Notes: generated by a model from the letters alone, not told the origin. Positions 1-5,530 are shown, counted from the stretch's first letter. The stretch: 6,438 bases of DNA from JANWZL01 sp041640815 (GCA_041640815.1 JBEPZO010000048.1:1-6438); one strand, 5' to 3'. A program made the numbers and translations.

Positions 1-965
1 AGGCCATCGCTGCCGGCATGAAGCTGGCCAAGGATCTGGGCAACCTGCCTGGCAACATCTGTACCCCCAGCTATCTCGCCGATCAGGCACGCACGCTGGC
101 CGAAACGCACGGCCTGGCGGTAGAGGTACTGGAGCGGGAGCAGATCGAGGCGCTCGGCATGGGCAGTTTCTTGTCGGTGGCCAAGGGCTCGGATGAGCCG
201 CCCAAATTCATCATCTTGAGGTACGAAAGGGGCGGCAAGGACGACAAGCCCATCGTGCTGGTGGGCAAGGGCATCACCTTCGATTCTGGCGGCATCTCGC
301 TCAAGCCCGGCGCCGACATGGACGAGATGAAGTACGACATGAGCGGGGCGGCCAGTGTGCTCGGGGCGATGAAGGCGGCGGCCATGCTGGAGCTGCCGCT
401 CAACATCGTCGGCCTCATCCCCGCCTGCGAGAACCTGCCCAGCGGCCGTGCCAACAAGCCAGGGGACATCGTCACCTCCATGTCCGGGCAGACCATCGAG
501 ATCCTCAACACCGATGCCGAGGGGCGCCTCATCCTCTGCGATGCGCTCACCTACGCCGAGCGCTTCGAGCCGGCGGCGGTAGTGGACATCGCCACCTTGA
601 CCGGTGCCTGCGTCATCGCCTTAGGTCATGTCGCCAGCGGGCTGATGGCCAACGACGAGGCGCTGGCGCGCGAGCTCCTGCACGCCGGCGAGAACGCCTA
701 CGACCGCTGCTGGCAGTTGCCGCTGTGGGATGATTATCAGGAACAGCTCAAGAGCAATTTCGCCGATATGGCCAACATCGGCGGCCGCCCAGCCGGCACC
801 ATCACTGCCGCCTGTTTCCTGTCCCGCTTCGCCAAGAAGTACGACTGGGCCCACCTGGACATCGCCGGCACCGCCTGGAAGAGCGGCAAGGAAAAAGGCA
901 GCACCGGCCGGCCAGTGCCGCTGCTGACGCATTTCCTGGTCGCGCGGGCCAACAAGCGGCGTTGA
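1..965 (+). CDS. pepA: Leucyl aminopeptidase PepA (M17 family), C-terminal part; 5' end outside window
   Basis: Cytosolic di-metal aminopeptidase that removes N-terminal residues (leucine preferred) from peptides; the family is hexameric, and E. coli PepA also binds DNA. The frame is open from the left edge (first full codon at base 3) to TGA at 963-965, so roughly the first 180 residues are missing. The visible part is essentially the whole catalytic domain. Counting from the first visible Met (base 18), all expected metal ligands and catalytic residues are present: K84, D89, K96, D107, then D166, E168 and R170 in the signature NTDAEGRL. A constant offset of 186 places these on E. coli K270, D275, K282, D293, D352, E354 and R356 (from memory). 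The predicted total of about 500 residues is normal. An active enzyme is expected. It converges on nadB with 21 bases between the stops and no convincing terminator hairpin with a T-run. Confidence 0.96.
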   Translation, partial: AIAAGMKLAKDLGNLPGNICTPSYLADQARTLAETHGLAVEVLEREQIEALGMGSFLSVAKGSDEPPKFIILRYERGGKDDKPIVLVGKGITFDSGGISLKPGADMDEMKYDMSGAASVLGAMKAAAMLELPLNIVGLIPACENLPSGRANKPGDIVTSMSGQTIEILNTDAEGRLILCDALTYAERFEPAAVVDIATLTGACVIALGHVASGLMANDEALARELLHAGENAYDRCWQLPLWDDYQEQLKSNFADMANIGGRPAGTITAACFLSRFAKKYDWAHLDIAGTAWKSGKEKGSTGRPVPLLTHFLVARANKRR

Positions 966-986
966 GGGCTCGGGCGGACGCTCTGC

Positions 987-2558
987 CTAGCTCGCGCGCG
1001 GATCGAGCACCGTATCGTGCGCCTCGCGCAAGGTCTCGGGATAGTCGCGGGAGAAGTGCAAGCCGCGGCTTTCCTTGCGGCTTTGTGCGCAGCGCACGAT
1101 GAGGTCGGCGGTGAGCACCAGGTTGCGCAACTCGATGAGGTCGTTGCTGACGCGGAAGTTGCTGTAGTAGTCGTGGATCTCTTCGCTCAACAGGCGGATG
1201 CGGTGCGCGGCGCGCTCCAGCCGCTTGCTCGTGCGCACGATGCCGACATAGTCCCACATGAAGCGGCGCAGCTCGTGCCAGTTGTGGGCGATGACGATCT
1301 CCTCGTCGGCGTCGGTGACGCGGCTTTCGTCCCAGGGCGGGAGCTGAAGGCCGCGAGCCGGCGGCGCCTCGGCGATGTGCGCCGCCGCGGCGCGCCCGTA
1401 GACCAGACACTCGAGCAAGGAATTGCTCGCCAGGCGGTTGGCCCCATGTAGGCCGGTATAACTCACCTCGCCGATGGCATAGAGGTGATCGAGCTCGGTG
1501 CGCCCGTACTGATCGACGATGACGCCGCCACAGGTATAGTGCGCGGCGGGCGCCACCGGGATCCATTCGGTGGTGATGTCGATGCCCAATTCCTTGCAGC
1601 GGGCATGGATGGTGGGGAAATGGCTGATGATCTGCTTGGCCGGCAGATGGGTGATGTCCAAATAGACGCAATCGAGGCCGCGTTTCTTCATCTCGAAGTC
1701 GATGGCGCGGGCGACGATGTCGCGCGGGGCGAGCTCCGCGCGCTCGTCGTGCTCGGGCATGAAGCGCGTGCCGTCAGGCAGCCTGAGCACCGCCCCCTCG
1801 CCGCGCATGGCCTCGGTGATGAGAAAGGACTTTGCCTTGGGGTGATAAAGGCAGGTGGGATGGAATTGGATGAACTCCAGGTTGGCGACCCGGCAGCCCG
1901 CGCGCCAGGCCATGGCGATGCCATCGCCGGTAGCGGTGTCGGGATTGGTGGTGTAGAGAAAGGCCTTGCCGGCGCCACCGGTGGCCAGCACGGTGTGGCC
2001 GGCGGCAAAGGTCTCCACCCGCCCGCGCCGGGTGTCGAGGACATAAGCGCCATAAACGGCGTTGTCGGCGAGTCCCAACTTGCGGCCGGTGATCAGGTCG
2101 ATGGCGATGTGCCAGGGAAGCATCTGCACGTTGGGGGCGGCAGCGAGCCGTTTGAGCAAGGTATCTTGCACCGCGGCACCGGTGGCGTCGGCGACGTGGA
2201 AGATGCGACGATGACTGTGACCGCCCTCGCGGCCTAGGTGATAGTCGTTGCCTTCCCGGTCGAACGGCACCCCCTGCCAGATCAGCCAGCCGATGGCCTG
2301 TGGGGCTGCCTCGACTACCCGGCGCACGGTTTCCTCATTGCACAAACCGGCCCCCGCCGTGAGGGTATCCTGGATGTGCGCCGCCAAGCTGTCCTCGCTG
2401 GAGTGCACGGCGGCGATGCCGCCTTGGGCCCAATGGCTCGAGCTGTCGGCAGGCGTCTTCTTGGTGATGAGGATGACCTTTAGACGCTCCGGCAGCGACA
2501 GGGCCAGCGTGGTGGCGGCCAGCCCAGAACCGATGATCAGGACGTCGCAGCGTTGCAT
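987..2558 (-). CDS. nadB: L-aspartate oxidase NadB
   Basis: FAD-dependent cytosolic enzyme oxidising L-aspartate to iminoaspartate, the first step of de novo NAD synthesis; NadA then makes quinolinate. From the ATG at 2558 it is 523 residues, close to the 540 of E. coli. In order: the FAD-binding GSGLAA at about 10-15, SSHWAQGGIAA at 40-50, GREGGHSHRR at 109-118, ATGGAGKAF at 192-200, EFIQFHPT at 228-235, APRDIVARAID at 277-287, HYTCGGV at 340-346, GANRLASNSLLE at 372-383, and a helical C-terminal domain ending at 523. H233, R279, H340 and R375 fit the substrate and catalytic residues H244, R290, H351 and R386 of E. coli (offset 11, from memory). A TTG at 2576 would add six residues but has no ribosome-binding site, whereas the ATG has GTAGGG six bases upstream. 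It is divergent from rpoE, as in E. coli. nadA and nadC are not in the window. Confidence 0.97.
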   Translation of the reverse strand: MQRCDVLIIGSGLAATTLALSLPERLKVILITKKTPADSSSHWAQGGIAAVHSSEDSLAAHIQDTLTAGAGLCNEETVRRVVEAAPQAIGWLIWQGVPFDREGNDYHLGREGGHSHRRIFHVADATGAAVQDTLLKRLAAAPNVQMLPWHIAIDLITGRKLGLADNAVYGAYVLDTRRGRVETFAAGHTVLATGGAGKAFLYTTNPDTATGDGIAMAWRAGCRVANLEFIQFHPTCLYHPKAKSFLITEAMRGEGAVLRLPDGTRFMPEHDERAELAPRDIVARAIDFEMKKRGLDCVYLDITHLPAKQIISHFPTIHARCKELGIDITTEWIPVAPAAHYTCGGVIVDQYGRTELDHLYAIGEVSYTGLHGANRLASNSLLECLVYGRAAAAHIAEAPPARGLQLPPWDESRVTDADEEIVIAHNWHELRRFMWDYVGIVRTSKRLERAAHRIRLLSEEIHDYYSNFRVSNDLIELRNLVLTADLIVRCAQSRKESRGLHFSRDYPETLREAHDTVLDPRAS

Positions 2559-2564
2559 GAAAAA

Positions 2565-2570
2565 CCCTAC
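2565..2570 (-). promoter_or_regulatory. Ribosome-binding site of nadB that decides its start
   Basis: On the minus strand GTAGGG lies six bases before the ATG at 2558. No comparable purine stretch precedes the alternative TTG at 2576. This supports a 523-residue product beginning MQRCDVLIIGSG, which puts the FAD-binding glycine motif near residue 10, as is usual for NadB. Confidence 0.6.
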
Positions 2571-2577
2571 GGACAAG

Positions 2578-2606
2578 GGAACTAATGCCCACTTGGGGCG
2601 GTCTTT
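2578..2606 (+). promoter_or_regulatory. Candidate sigma-E (RpoE) promoter for the rpoE operon
   Basis: GGAACTA at 2578-2584, then a 16-base spacer, then GTCTTT at 2601-2606. The known E. coli sigma-E consensus is GGAACTT, 16 bases, GTCTAA, so the match is 6 of 7 and 4 of 6 with ideal spacing. Transcription would start near 2612 and give a leader of about 90 bases before the rpoE ATG. rpoE operons are commonly autoregulated from such a promoter. It was found by eye, with no genome-wide scoring; the -10 half is the weaker part. Confidence 0.45.
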
Positions 2607-2630
2607 CCGGCAGCCAGGTGGGATAGGCCG

Positions 2631-2659
2631 GTTATACTAGCCCCGCAATGGATTTGGAA
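2631..2659 (-). promoter_or_regulatory. Candidate housekeeping promoter for nadB
   Basis: Reading the minus strand, TTCCAA (2659-2654) and TATAAC (2636-2631) are separated by exactly 17 bases. The -10 matches the sigma-70 consensus at 5 of 6 positions and the -35 at about 3 of 6. Start would be near 2624, leaving about 65 bases of leader before the nadB ATG. The same bases read on the plus strand give TATACT (2633-2638), a possible -10 towards rpoE, but I find no matching -35 for it. No recognisable operator for an NAD regulator is visible. Confidence 0.3.
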
Positions 2660-2673
2660 GCCCCGCAGCGGGG
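2641..2673 (+). promoter_or_regulatory. rpoE leader: two mutually exclusive hairpins
   Basis: CCCCGCA occurs twice, at 2641-2647 and 2661-2667. GCGGGG at 2668-2673 can pair with the first copy (six base pairs, 21-base loop carrying the leader-ORF ATG at 2648), while its last five bases can pair with the second copy (five base pairs, CAG loop). Only one pairing can form at a time. No T-run follows, so this is not an intrinsic terminator. A role in translation of the leader or of rpoE is inference. Confidence 0.3.
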
Positions 2674-2704
2674 TAGACACGCTTGTGAGGATGCTCAGGG
2701 ATGA
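2648..2704 (+). CDS. Possible 18-residue leader peptide coupled to rpoE
   Basis: ATG at 2648 opens an 18-codon frame, MDLEAPQRGRHACEDAQG, whose TGA at 2702-2704 overlaps the rpoE ATG at 2701-2703 as ATGA. That is the classic geometry for termination-reinitiation coupling, and it is repeated at the rseA-rseB junction. No Shine-Dalgarno sequence precedes it (ACTAGCCCCGCA upstream), which weakens the case, unless transcription begins just upstream near 2645 from the TATACT element. E. coli is known to have a longer leader ORF, rseD, whose translation is coupled to rpoE; the peptide here shows no similarity that I can recognise. A short frame ending here by chance is quite possible. Confidence 0.3.
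   Translation: MDLEAPQRGRHACEDAQG
2687..2703 (+). promoter_or_regulatory. rpoE translation start region with CsrA-like GGA motifs
   Basis: The rpoE ribosome-binding site is most likely GTGAGG at 2685-2690, ten bases before the ATG at 2701. Two GGA motifs lie here: GAGGATG at 2687-2693 and CAGGGATG at 2696-2703. The second matches the CsrA/RsmA core CARGGAUG at all eight positions and includes the rpoE start codon. It abuts the ATG, too close to act as a Shine-Dalgarno sequence. CsrA represses rpoE translation in E. coli. Such motifs overlap ordinary ribosome-binding sites by nature, and no csrA gene is visible in this window, so this stays a candidate. Confidence 0.22.
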
Positions 2705-3300
2705 CTGAACGGGATGCCGACCTACTCCTGGTGGAACGGGTCCGTAACGGCGACAAGCGCGCCTTCGAGCTGTTGGTGGAGAAGTATCGGCGCAAGATTG
2801 GCCGTTTGCTGTCACGCATGGTACGCGATCCGGAGGAGGTCGAGGACATCGCCCAGGAAACCTTCATCAAGGCCTACCGGGCTTTGCCGCAGTTCCGTGG
2901 TGACGCAGCCTTCTATACCTGGCTGTACCGGATCGCGGTGAACACGGCCAAGAACTACCTGGCCGCGCGTAACCGCAGCATGCTGGCGGTGAGTGAGGTG
3001 ACGGGTGAAGACGAAGAGGGCGGCGAGGAACGGCATGTGGCGCCAGACATCGACACGCCCGATGCACAGTTGTTGTCGAAGCAGATCGCCTATGCCGTCA
3101 CCGAGGCGGTGGAGGCGCTGCCCGAGGAGCTGCGCACGGCCATCACGCTGCGCGAGATCGAGGGCATGAGCTACGAGGACATTGCAGTGTTCATGGGTTG
3201 CCCGATCGGCACGGTCAGATCGCGGATCTTCCGCGCCCGCGAGGCGATCGCCGCCAAACTTCGGCCGATTCTGGGCACTTCCGAGGATCAGAGGTGGTAG
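2701..3300 (+). CDS. rpoE: RNA polymerase sigma factor RpoE (sigma-E, ECF02-like)
   Basis: Extracytoplasmic-function sigma factor that directs RNA polymerase to envelope-stress genes; in the cell it is held inactive by RseA. It has 199 residues, normal for the family (E. coli 191). Region 2 spans about 11-92 and includes VRDPEEVEDIAQETFIKAYR (41-60) and FYTWLYRIAVNTAKNYL (71-87), the core-binding and -10 recognition helices. An acidic linker follows (about 100-125, rich in E and D). Region 4 spans about 130-188, with the helix-turn-helix around GMSYEDIAVFMGCPIGTVRS (155-174) that reads the GGAAC -35 element. The start at 2701 is the only one possible, since TGA at 2686-2688 closes the frame upstream. 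TAG at 3298-3300 is two bases from the rseA ATG. Control probably lies at the sigma-E-like promoter and in the leader described above. Confidence 0.97.
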   Translation: MTERDADLLLVERVRNGDKRAFELLVEKYRRKIGRLLSRMVRDPEEVEDIAQETFIKAYRALPQFRGDAAFYTWLYRIAVNTAKNYLAARNRSMLAVSEVTGEDEEGGEERHVAPDIDTPDAQLLSKQIAYAVTEAVEALPEELRTAITLREIEGMSYEDIAVFMGCPIGTVRSRIFRAREAIAAKLRPILGTSEDQRW

Positions 3301-3302
3301 TC

Positions 3303-3830
3303 ATGTTACAGCACGAACAGATCGATCCCAGTCTTGCAGAGGACCAGACGCTGTCTGCCCTGCTGGATGGCGAGCTCGACGAGGTAGAGGCCGAGCGTGT
3401 CTTCAAACGCTTGCGCGAAGACCCGTCCGTGTTGTGGCAATGGTCGGTGTACTGCCTCATCGGCGACGCCTTGCGCGGCGAGGTCATGGTGCAGCCAAAG
3501 TTCGAACAGCGGCTACGCCAGGCCCTGACAGCCGAGCCCACCCTATTGGCCCCTATGCGACGGGCGCGGCGAGGGCGTGGCTATGCGCGTGCCATTGCCT
3601 GGACCGCGGCGGCAGCCGCAGTGGCCGCAGTCACCTGGGCGGTCTGGACCGCGCTGCCGGAGCGTCCCGCTGCGCTGCAGATGGCCGCCCAGCCGAATGC
3701 CGTCATGATCCAGGCAAGCCATGTCATGCCCTACCTGGATGCGCATCAGGACTTTGCCCAAGGGGTCGTCGCGCCACCGGAGATGCGCTTCACCCAGGTC
3801 ACTCTCGTCGGGCATGGAGGCGGGCAATGA
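3303..3830 (+). CDS. rseA: Anti-sigma-E factor RseA (MucA-like)
   Basis: Single-pass inner-membrane protein of 175 residues that sequesters RpoE on the cytoplasmic side. Residues about 15-62 form the RseA N-terminal domain (LSALLDGELDEVEAERVFKR at 18-37, then WQWSVYCLIGDALRGE). A basic stretch RRARRGRGYAR (86-96) precedes the one membrane helix, about 97-117, rich in Ala, Val and Trp and starting AIAWTAAAAAV; this fits a cytoplasmic N-terminus. The rest (118-175) is periplasmic and should carry the RseB-binding and site-1 cleavage region. Family knowledge: DegS then RseP cut RseA to free sigma-E; neither protease is in the window. The ATG at 3303 is chosen because GAGGTGG at 3291-3297 is well spaced; the frame extends upstream but only inside rpoE. 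Its TGA overlaps the rseB ATG (ATGA). Confidence 0.93.
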   Translation: MLQHEQIDPSLAEDQTLSALLDGELDEVEAERVFKRLREDPSVLWQWSVYCLIGDALRGEVMVQPKFEQRLRQALTAEPTLLAPMRRARRGRGYARAIAWTAAAAAVAAVTWAVWTALPERPAALQMAAQPNAVMIQASHVMPYLDAHQDFAQGVVAPPEMRFTQVTLVGHGGGQ

Positions 3831-4855
3831 GCGCCGCGAGGCGACATCGTCCTCCGCATGGCGCGCGCTTGGCCAAGCGCTGCGAGGCGCGGACGAACGC
3901 AGCCGCGCTTGGCCGCTGGCAGTCCGCCCTGCTTGTCGCGCTGATGGCGGCTGTCACCCCTGCCTGGGCAGCCGATGCGCTGCCGAGCCAGGAAGCCGCC
4001 AGCTGGCTCCAGCGGCTGTCTGACAGCGCCCGGCGGACAGCGTACGAGGGTGTGTTCGTGTTCAGCCATGGCGATGTCATGCAGACCATGCATATCGTCA
4101 ATCGCAGCACGGGCGCGCTCAAGGAGAGCCTGCTCACCAGCCTCGATGGCAGCCGGCGGGAGGTCGTCTGCCGCCAGGGCGAATCGCTGAGCATGGTGGT
4201 GGATGGCACGGGCGTGCGCACGGAAAGGCGGCCGAGCAGCCGGCACTTCCCGGATTTGCTCCCCGTCAACGCCGCCGCCCTGACCAACTGGTACATCGTT
4301 CGTCTTGGCGAGATGGACCGGGTGGCGGGGTTGGAATGCCGCTGGTTGCAGCTGATCCCCAAAGACGCCTACCGCTGGGGTTATGCCTTGTGCGCCGAGA
4401 AAAACAGCCATCTGCCGCTCAAGGCGATGATGGTCAACGAAGCCGGCAAGCCCTTGCTGCAATACGCCTTCACCGAGGTCCGTATTACGGCCAACCCGCG
4501 TAACGCCGAGCAGTCGAGGGGCTTGCCGGCGCTCGAGCCGCTCGCCAGGAACGCCGCCTCAGAGGTCATCACCGTGCGGCAGCTGCCGCCGGGTTACACG
4601 CGCGTGGCGGCGGTCAAGCGCAGGCTGCCCAACCGGCCGAACGAGGTCGAGCACTGGGTCTATAGCGACGGGCTGACCCATATCTCCCTATTCATCGAGC
4701 CGGCCGTGCGGCCGGTCGAGACGGTGCGGGGCGAGAGCGCGAAGGGCATGCTCAACTTGCTCACCCGCCAGGTGGGGAATTGGCAGGTGACCGTGTTGGG
4801 CGACGCGCCATGGCCGGCGGTGGAGGCCATCGCCACCGCCGTCGTCGAGCGTTGA
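3827..4855 (+). CDS. rseB: Periplasmic sigma-E regulator RseB (MucB)
   Basis: Periplasmic protein that binds the periplasmic part of RseA, blocks its cleavage, and is thought to sense mislocalised lipoprotein or LPS. It has 342 residues from the ATG at 3827, which overlaps the rseA stop and has GGAGG at 3816-3820, six bases upstream. Residues about 31-48 form a signal peptide (hydrophobic SALLVALMAAV, cleavage probably after AWA at 46-48), preceded by an unusually long basic arm of about 30 residues. The N-terminal LolA-like domain (about 55-225) begins AASWLQRLSD and TAYEGVFVFSHGDVMQTMHI and includes DAYRWGYAL. The C-terminal domain (about 245-340) includes RQLPPGYT and ends GNWQVTVLGDAPWPAVEAIA. 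Mature cysteines are C115, C171 and C189. The open frame runs far upstream of 3827, but that stretch is rseA and rpoE read out of frame. Confidence 0.94.
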   Translation: MSAARRHRPPHGARLAKRCEARTNAAALGRWQSALLVALMAAVTPAWAADALPSQEAASWLQRLSDSARRTAYEGVFVFSHGDVMQTMHIVNRSTGALKESLLTSLDGSRREVVCRQGESLSMVVDGTGVRTERRPSSRHFPDLLPVNAAALTNWYIVRLGEMDRVAGLECRWLQLIPKDAYRWGYALCAEKNSHLPLKAMMVNEAGKPLLQYAFTEVRITANPRNAEQSRGLPALEPLARNAASEVITVRQLPPGYTRVAAVKRRLPNRPNEVEHWVYSDGLTHISLFIEPAVRPVETVRGESAKGMLNLLTRQVGNWQVTVLGDAPWPAVEAIATAVVER

Positions 4856-4917
4856 GCGAGGGCCGCATGCTGTCCACCGCACGCAGTGCACAGGTCGCAC
4901 GACGGGGGAGGGGGAGC

Positions 4918-5100
4918 ATGCAGGCGGTCACGGCGCTGCCGCGGCAGCGGTTCAGCGTGGCACGGCCGCCGCTCGGGCTGCAAGCGCTAGCCACCGTCCT
5001 GCCCGCCTCCTGCCCGGGGGCACGAGCGAAGCGGCTGTCTTTGCGCCACCCCGCGCCCGGGGGGCGAAGCTCCCCTTTGGGTCATCGCCAGGGCGCCTGA
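4918..5100 (+). CDS. Possible small ORF of 60 residues before rseC; not recognised
   Basis: ATG at 4918 follows a strong purine-rich ribosome-binding run (4904-4917), and the frame ends with TGA at 5098-5100, a single base before the rseC ATG at 5102. Both features suggest translation coupled to rseC. The product (begins MQAVTALPRQ, ends SPLGHRQGA) is rich in Arg, Pro, Ala and Gly, with no membrane segment or motif I recognise. It looks like what GC-rich non-coding DNA gives when translated, and third codon positions become less GC-biased in the second half. An earlier ATG at 4867 would add 17 residues but has no good site. It may be only a leader ORF whose passage of ribosomes matters, or nothing. 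Confidence 0.2.
   Translation: MQAVTALPRQRFSVARPPLGLQALATVLPASCPGARAKRLSLRHPAPGGRSSPLGHRQGA
4934..4949. repeat. Perfect 16-bp palindrome
   Basis: CGCTGCCGCGGCAGCG reads the same on both strands. As DNA it could be a dimeric-protein operator; as RNA it folds into a six-base-pair stem with a CGCG loop, 17 bases into the candidate 60-codon ORF. GC-rich palindromes arise by chance fairly often at this base composition, so function is open. Confidence 0.5.
5059..5078 (+). terminator. GC-rich hairpin with short T-run before rseC (possible attenuator)
   Basis: GGGGGGC (5059-5065), loop GAA, GCTCCCC (5069-5075) form a seven-base-pair stem with one G-U pair, followed by TTT (5076-5078) and then GGG. 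The stem is strong, but three T residues make a poor intrinsic terminator, so at most partial termination or a pause is expected. It ends 24 bases before the rseC ATG and lies inside the candidate 60-codon ORF, so ribosomes there could disrupt it. It might instead protect the 3' end of an rpoE-rseA-rseB transcript from exonucleases. Confidence 0.3.
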
Positions 5101-5101
5101 G

Positions 5102-5530
5102 ATGCTCGAGACGCCCGCCCGCGTGGTCCGCTTGCAGGGGAACGTGGCCTGGGTCAGGGTAGAGACACCCGCCTCGTGTGGCGCCTGTGCCGGCAAGGGC
5201 TGCGGCGCAAGCCTCTATGCGCGCCTGCTGCACCCGAGGGAACCCGAGTACGCCGTCTTGAATCCCATCCTTGCCCAACCGGGCGAACGCGTGATGATCG
5301 GTATCGAGGAGGGGGCGCTGTTGCGCGCAGCGGCAGCAGCCTACCTCATCCCGCTCGCTTTGCTCACCTTGGGCGCGTTGGTCGGGTCTGCTCAGGGTGA
5401 CGCTGGCGCGGTCATCGGCGGCACGCTCGGCCTGCTGCTTGGGCTCGTGCGCATGAAATGGCAACCGAGCCGCGGCATGCCGGTCATTCTCCGGCGTTCG
5501 CGCGACGGTTGTCAGCGCGACGAAGCGTAA
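5102..5530 (+). CDS. rseC: RseC/MucC family inner-membrane protein
   Basis: Inner-membrane protein of 142 residues (E. coli RseC 159). The family travels with rpoE operons as a modest positive modulator of sigma-E and has been linked in E. coli to reduction of the SoxR iron-sulfur cluster; the biochemical role is uncertain. The N-terminal part (1-70) is a small beta-rich domain beginning MLETPARVVRLQGNVAWVRV with the family's cysteine cluster SCGACAGKGCG, giving C26, C29 and C34. Two membrane helices follow at about 72-95 and 99-117, then a basic tail. The ATG at 5102 matches the family start and has CAGGG at 5089-5093, eight bases upstream. It is separated from rseB by an unusual 246-base interval and is followed by degP after 49 bases (5531-5579), in which I see only the degP ribosome-binding site. 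Confidence 0.88.
   Translation: MLETPARVVRLQGNVAWVRVETPASCGACAGKGCGASLYARLLHPREPEYAVLNPILAQPGERVMIGIEEGALLRAAAAAYLIPLALLTLGALVGSAQGDAGAVIGGTLGLLLGLVRMKWQPSRGMPVILRRSRDGCQRDEA

Larger units (their letters stand above)
4856..5101 (+). other. Unusual 246-base interval between rseB and rseC
   Basis: The other junctions in this cluster are overlapping or at most 49 bases, yet rseB and rseC are 246 bases apart. The interval holds a purine-rich run GGGGGAGGGGGAGC (4904-4917) ahead of an ATG, a 60-codon ORF, a 16-bp palindrome and a GC-rich hairpin, each listed separately. Hexamer GCATGC occurs at 4865-4870 and 4916-4921. Nothing resembles a displaced piece of rseB or rseC, both of which look complete. 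It may be an untranslated control region or carry a small unrecognised gene. No promoter towards rseC is convincing. Confidence 0.6.

Noticed and set aside
966..1008. Terminator between the converging pepA and nadB
   Set aside because: The only inverted repeat (GCTCG at 990-994 with CGAGC at 1004-1008) lies within the nadB 3' end, is short, has a nine-base loop and no T-run on either strand.
802..1671. 289-codon minus-strand frame overlapping nadB and the end of pepA
   Set aside because: It is nadB read out of frame (Arg/His/Pro-rich) and crosses into pepA antisense; no family features.
1485..2237. 250-codon open frame on the plus strand opposite nadB
   Set aside because: nadB on the minus strand has every family motif; the antisense frame has Gly/Asp/Ala-rich low-complexity sequence typical of the reverse of a GC-rich gene, and no recognisable domain.
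2559..2576. TTG start at 2576 for nadB
   Set aside because: It has no ribosome-binding site, and the added residues (MSVGFF) precede the normal family start; the ATG at 2558 has GTAGGG well placed.
3182..3826. Upstream extension of the rseB frame through rseA into rpoE
   Set aside because: It is open only by base composition. The translated stretch is Arg/Ala/Gly-rich, while rseA and rpoE occupy the same DNA with clear domains; rseB begins at 3827 with its own ribosome-binding site.
3746..4462. Long minus-strand frame opposite rseB
   Set aside because: A shadow of rseB; no motif, and it covers a gene with clear homology on the plus strand.
4952..5464. 170-codon minus-strand frame opposite rseC and the preceding interval
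   Set aside because: It overlaps rseC, whose cysteine cluster and two membrane helices are clear; the antisense product has no recognisable feature.
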